From: Burkholderiales bacterium | GTDB taxonomy: Bacteria > Pseudomonadota > Gammaproteobacteria > Burkholderiales > WYBJ01 | Assembly: GCA_022841915.1 (NCBI GenBank) | Contig: JALHQN010000010.1 | Coordinates: 37,426 to 101,425, forward strand | Direction of reading: 5' to 3' | DNA: 64,000 nt | Part shown: piece by piece, positions 62,640 through 64,000 of the stretch | Position numbering within the stretch: the stretch's first letter is position 1 | Layout of the letters: each line of letters begins with the position of its first letter | Translations under genes and position numbers: made by a program | Notes under the pieces: generated by a model | Databases searched by the model: none | What the model saw: only the letters and a program-made list of their open reading frames with translations | Told to the model about the DNA's origin: nothing

Positions 62640-64000
62640 TTGACGCCCGATATCCAAACCTCCGTGCGCGTACCAGCCGAGACGGCCGCGGTGGATCCGG
62701 GCCAGCCGCCCGCCGCCAAGCCGCCGTCTAGCCAACTCGCGCACCTGCTGGTCGAGACGGGGCACGTCACGCCGGAGCAGTTGCGTCACGCGATGCGCGT
62801 CCAGGCACGGCTGGAGACGCCGCGGCCTCTGGTCCAGACCCTGCAGGAACTGGGCGCCGTCGACCGCGATACCCTGCATGAGCTAGTCAGGACGCACCGC
62901 AGCGCCATGCGTCTGGGCGATGTGCTGGTCGAGCTGGGACATTTGCGACCGTCCGACCTGGAGCGCGCGCTCGCTGAACAGGCCGGTGATCCCCAGCGGC
63001 GCAAGCTCGGCGAGATCCTGGTCGACACGCAGCTCATCTCCGAGCAGAAACTCACCGAGACCCTGGCGGATCTGCTCGGATTCGACTACGTCGTCCCGTC
63101 GGTGAAGGATATTCCCGCGGAGCTGCTCGTCAAGGTTGCTCCCGCGTGGTGCAGGAGCCACCGGTTCATCCCGGTCGGGATGGCCGGGCCGAAGGCGGTT
63201 GTGGCTTTCGCCGATCCGCTGGATACCGAGCACCGCACGGCGGCACAGCAGATGCTCCGCTGCGAGGTCGAGGCCGTCATCGCCCGCCGCTCCCTGATCA
63301 ACGAGGCCCTCGACTCGATCGAGCGGGGTAGCCGGAGCAACGCCGCGAACGGCGACGAAGCGCAGACCGTCGCGTTGGTGGACTCGCTGATCCGCGAGGC
63401 GGCTGCCATGGGGGCTAGCGACATCCACATCGAACCGACGCGCAGTCACACCCGGGTGCGCTTTCGGGTCGATGGCGCGATGCTGCAGGATCGCGAGATC
63501 CCGCGCGATCTCGCCACGGCCGTGACCAGCCGGATCAAGGTGCTCGCCGGGGCGGACATCGCCGAGAAGCGCAGGCACCAGGACGGACGGATGCTGTTCG
63601 AGGAGCCCGAGACGGGCCGGTCGATCGACCTGCGCATGTCGTCTTATGTGACGGTGCACGGCGAGAAGATCGTGCTGCGACTGCTCGACCGGCGGGCCGA
63701 ACTGGTGAATCTTGCGGAGATCGGTATGGCGCCGCGCATGCTGGAGCGCTTCACCCAGGAGGCGCTCGACTCGCCTACCGGCGTCGTCCTGATCACCGGG
63801 CCGACCGGGTCGGGCAAGACGACGACGCTCTACAGTTGCGTCGACTACCTCAACGAGCCCGACGTAAGCATCACCACGGTGGAGGATCCCGTCGAGTACG
63901 TGATCGACGACATCGCGCAGTGCTCGATCAATCCGAAGATCAATCTCACCTTCGAAGAGACGCTACGGCACATCGTGCGTCAAGACCCCGATGTGATCGT
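62640..64000 (+). CDS. GspE/PilB-type secretion ATPase, 5' part
   Basis: The beginning of a type II secretion or type IV pilus assembly ATPase, cut by the right edge. Visible are about 450 codons. The N-terminal part has two MshEN/GspE_N-like modules (LAHLLVETGHVTPEQLRHAM and RLGDVLVELGHLRPSDLERAL, then GEILVDTQLISEQKL). Next comes the arginine-rich pre-ATPase region with SDIHIEPTRSHTRVRFRVDG, and the Walker A GPTGSGKTTT at about residue 386. An aspartate-box EDPVEY follows, and the window ends at IVRQDPDVIV, the Walker B region. The start is uncertain: TTG 62,640 lacks a ribosome-binding site and GTG 62,664 is possible. No neighbouring secretion genes are visible. Confidence 0.85.
   Translation, partial: MTPDIQTSVRVPAETAAVDPGQPPAAKPPSSQLAHLLVETGHVTPEQLRHAMRVQARLETPRPLVQTLQELGAVDRDTLHELVRTHRSAMRLGDVLVELGHLRPSDLERALAEQAGDPQRRKLGEILVDTQLISEQKLTETLADLLGFDYVVPSVKDIPAELLVKVAPAWCRSHRFIPVGMAGPKAVVAFADPLDTEHRTAAQQMLRCEVEAVIARRSLINEALDSIERGSRSNAANGDEAQTVALVDSLIREAAAMGASDIHIEPTRSHTRVRFRVDGAMLQDREIPRDLATAVTSRIKVLAGADIAEKRRHQDGRMLFEEPETGRSIDLRMSSYVTVHGEKIVLRLLDRRAELVNLAEIGMAPRMLERFTQEALDSPTGVVLITGPTGSGKTTTLYSCVDYLNEPDVSITTVEDPVEYVIDDIAQCSINPKINLTFEETLRHIVRQDPDVI

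Overview
The window looks like a chromosomal segment of a high-GC Betaproteobacterium, most plausibly Burkholderiales or a relative. The reasons are strong G/C bias at third codon positions, two Bug-type tricarboxylate-uptake binding proteins, several MmgE/PrpD and CaiB/BaiF enzymes of carboxylic-acid metabolism, a PEP-CTERM protein, and the long form of 2-isopropylmalate synthase. This placement is inferred from gene content only. I saw no rRNA, tRNA, CRISPR array, intact transposase or integrase.

Region 1 (1-32.4 kb) is densely coded and mostly metabolic. It holds the end of a Gfo/Idh/MocA oxidoreductase, a MazG-like nucleotide hydrolase, a class III aminotransferase and RecQ. A plus-strand catabolic cluster follows (old-yellow-enzyme flavoprotein, metallo-beta-lactamase-fold hydrolase, MmgE/PrpD, isocitrate-lyase/PEP-mutase enzyme). 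A convergent minus-strand cluster has the same pairing (SDR-like protein, MmgE/PrpD, NDP-forming acyl-CoA synthetase, Bug protein, PEP-mutase enzyme). Next come purE-purK-purC-tsaC, a GAF-PAS histidine kinase, Bug plus serine-glyoxylate aminotransferase, a 981-aa FAD/Fe-S D-2-hydroxyacid dehydrogenase, a receiver-only regulator, a malonate-decarboxylase-like protein, a CaiB/BaiF CoA-transferase, a GNAT acetyltransferase and an EVE-domain protein.

Region 2 (32.4-47.1 kb) is very different: sparse genes in long non-coding spacers, at least three families of dispersed repeats, and gene remnants (mazF, an autotransporter barrel, an amidase, sthA). Intact genes include a TauE-type permease, an exported methyltransferase homologue, a PEP-CTERM HAF-repeat protein, a TauD-type dioxygenase, a membrane zinc-ribbon protein, a glutathione S-transferase, a HEAT-repeat protein and a duplicated-domain secreted protein. 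The most striking feature is a repeat of about 240 bp whose end carries TTGACC-N17-TACAGT, a sigma70-like promoter shape. The 17-nt spacing is kept in five copies, and the intact copies lie in front of several of the intact genes. This looks like a portable promoter repeat.

Region 3 (47.1-64 kb) is ordinary chromosome again: a chemotaxis protein with two nearly identical PAS domains, groES-groEL under a CIRCE operator, an alpha/beta hydrolase, an overlapping three-gene LuxR/hybrid kinase/response-regulator operon, an exported NTF2-like protein, an Lrp/AsnC regulator divergent from leuA, a DsbA-family (FrnE-like) protein, a VOC protein, an SDR, and the start of a GspE/PilB-type secretion ATPase that runs off the window.
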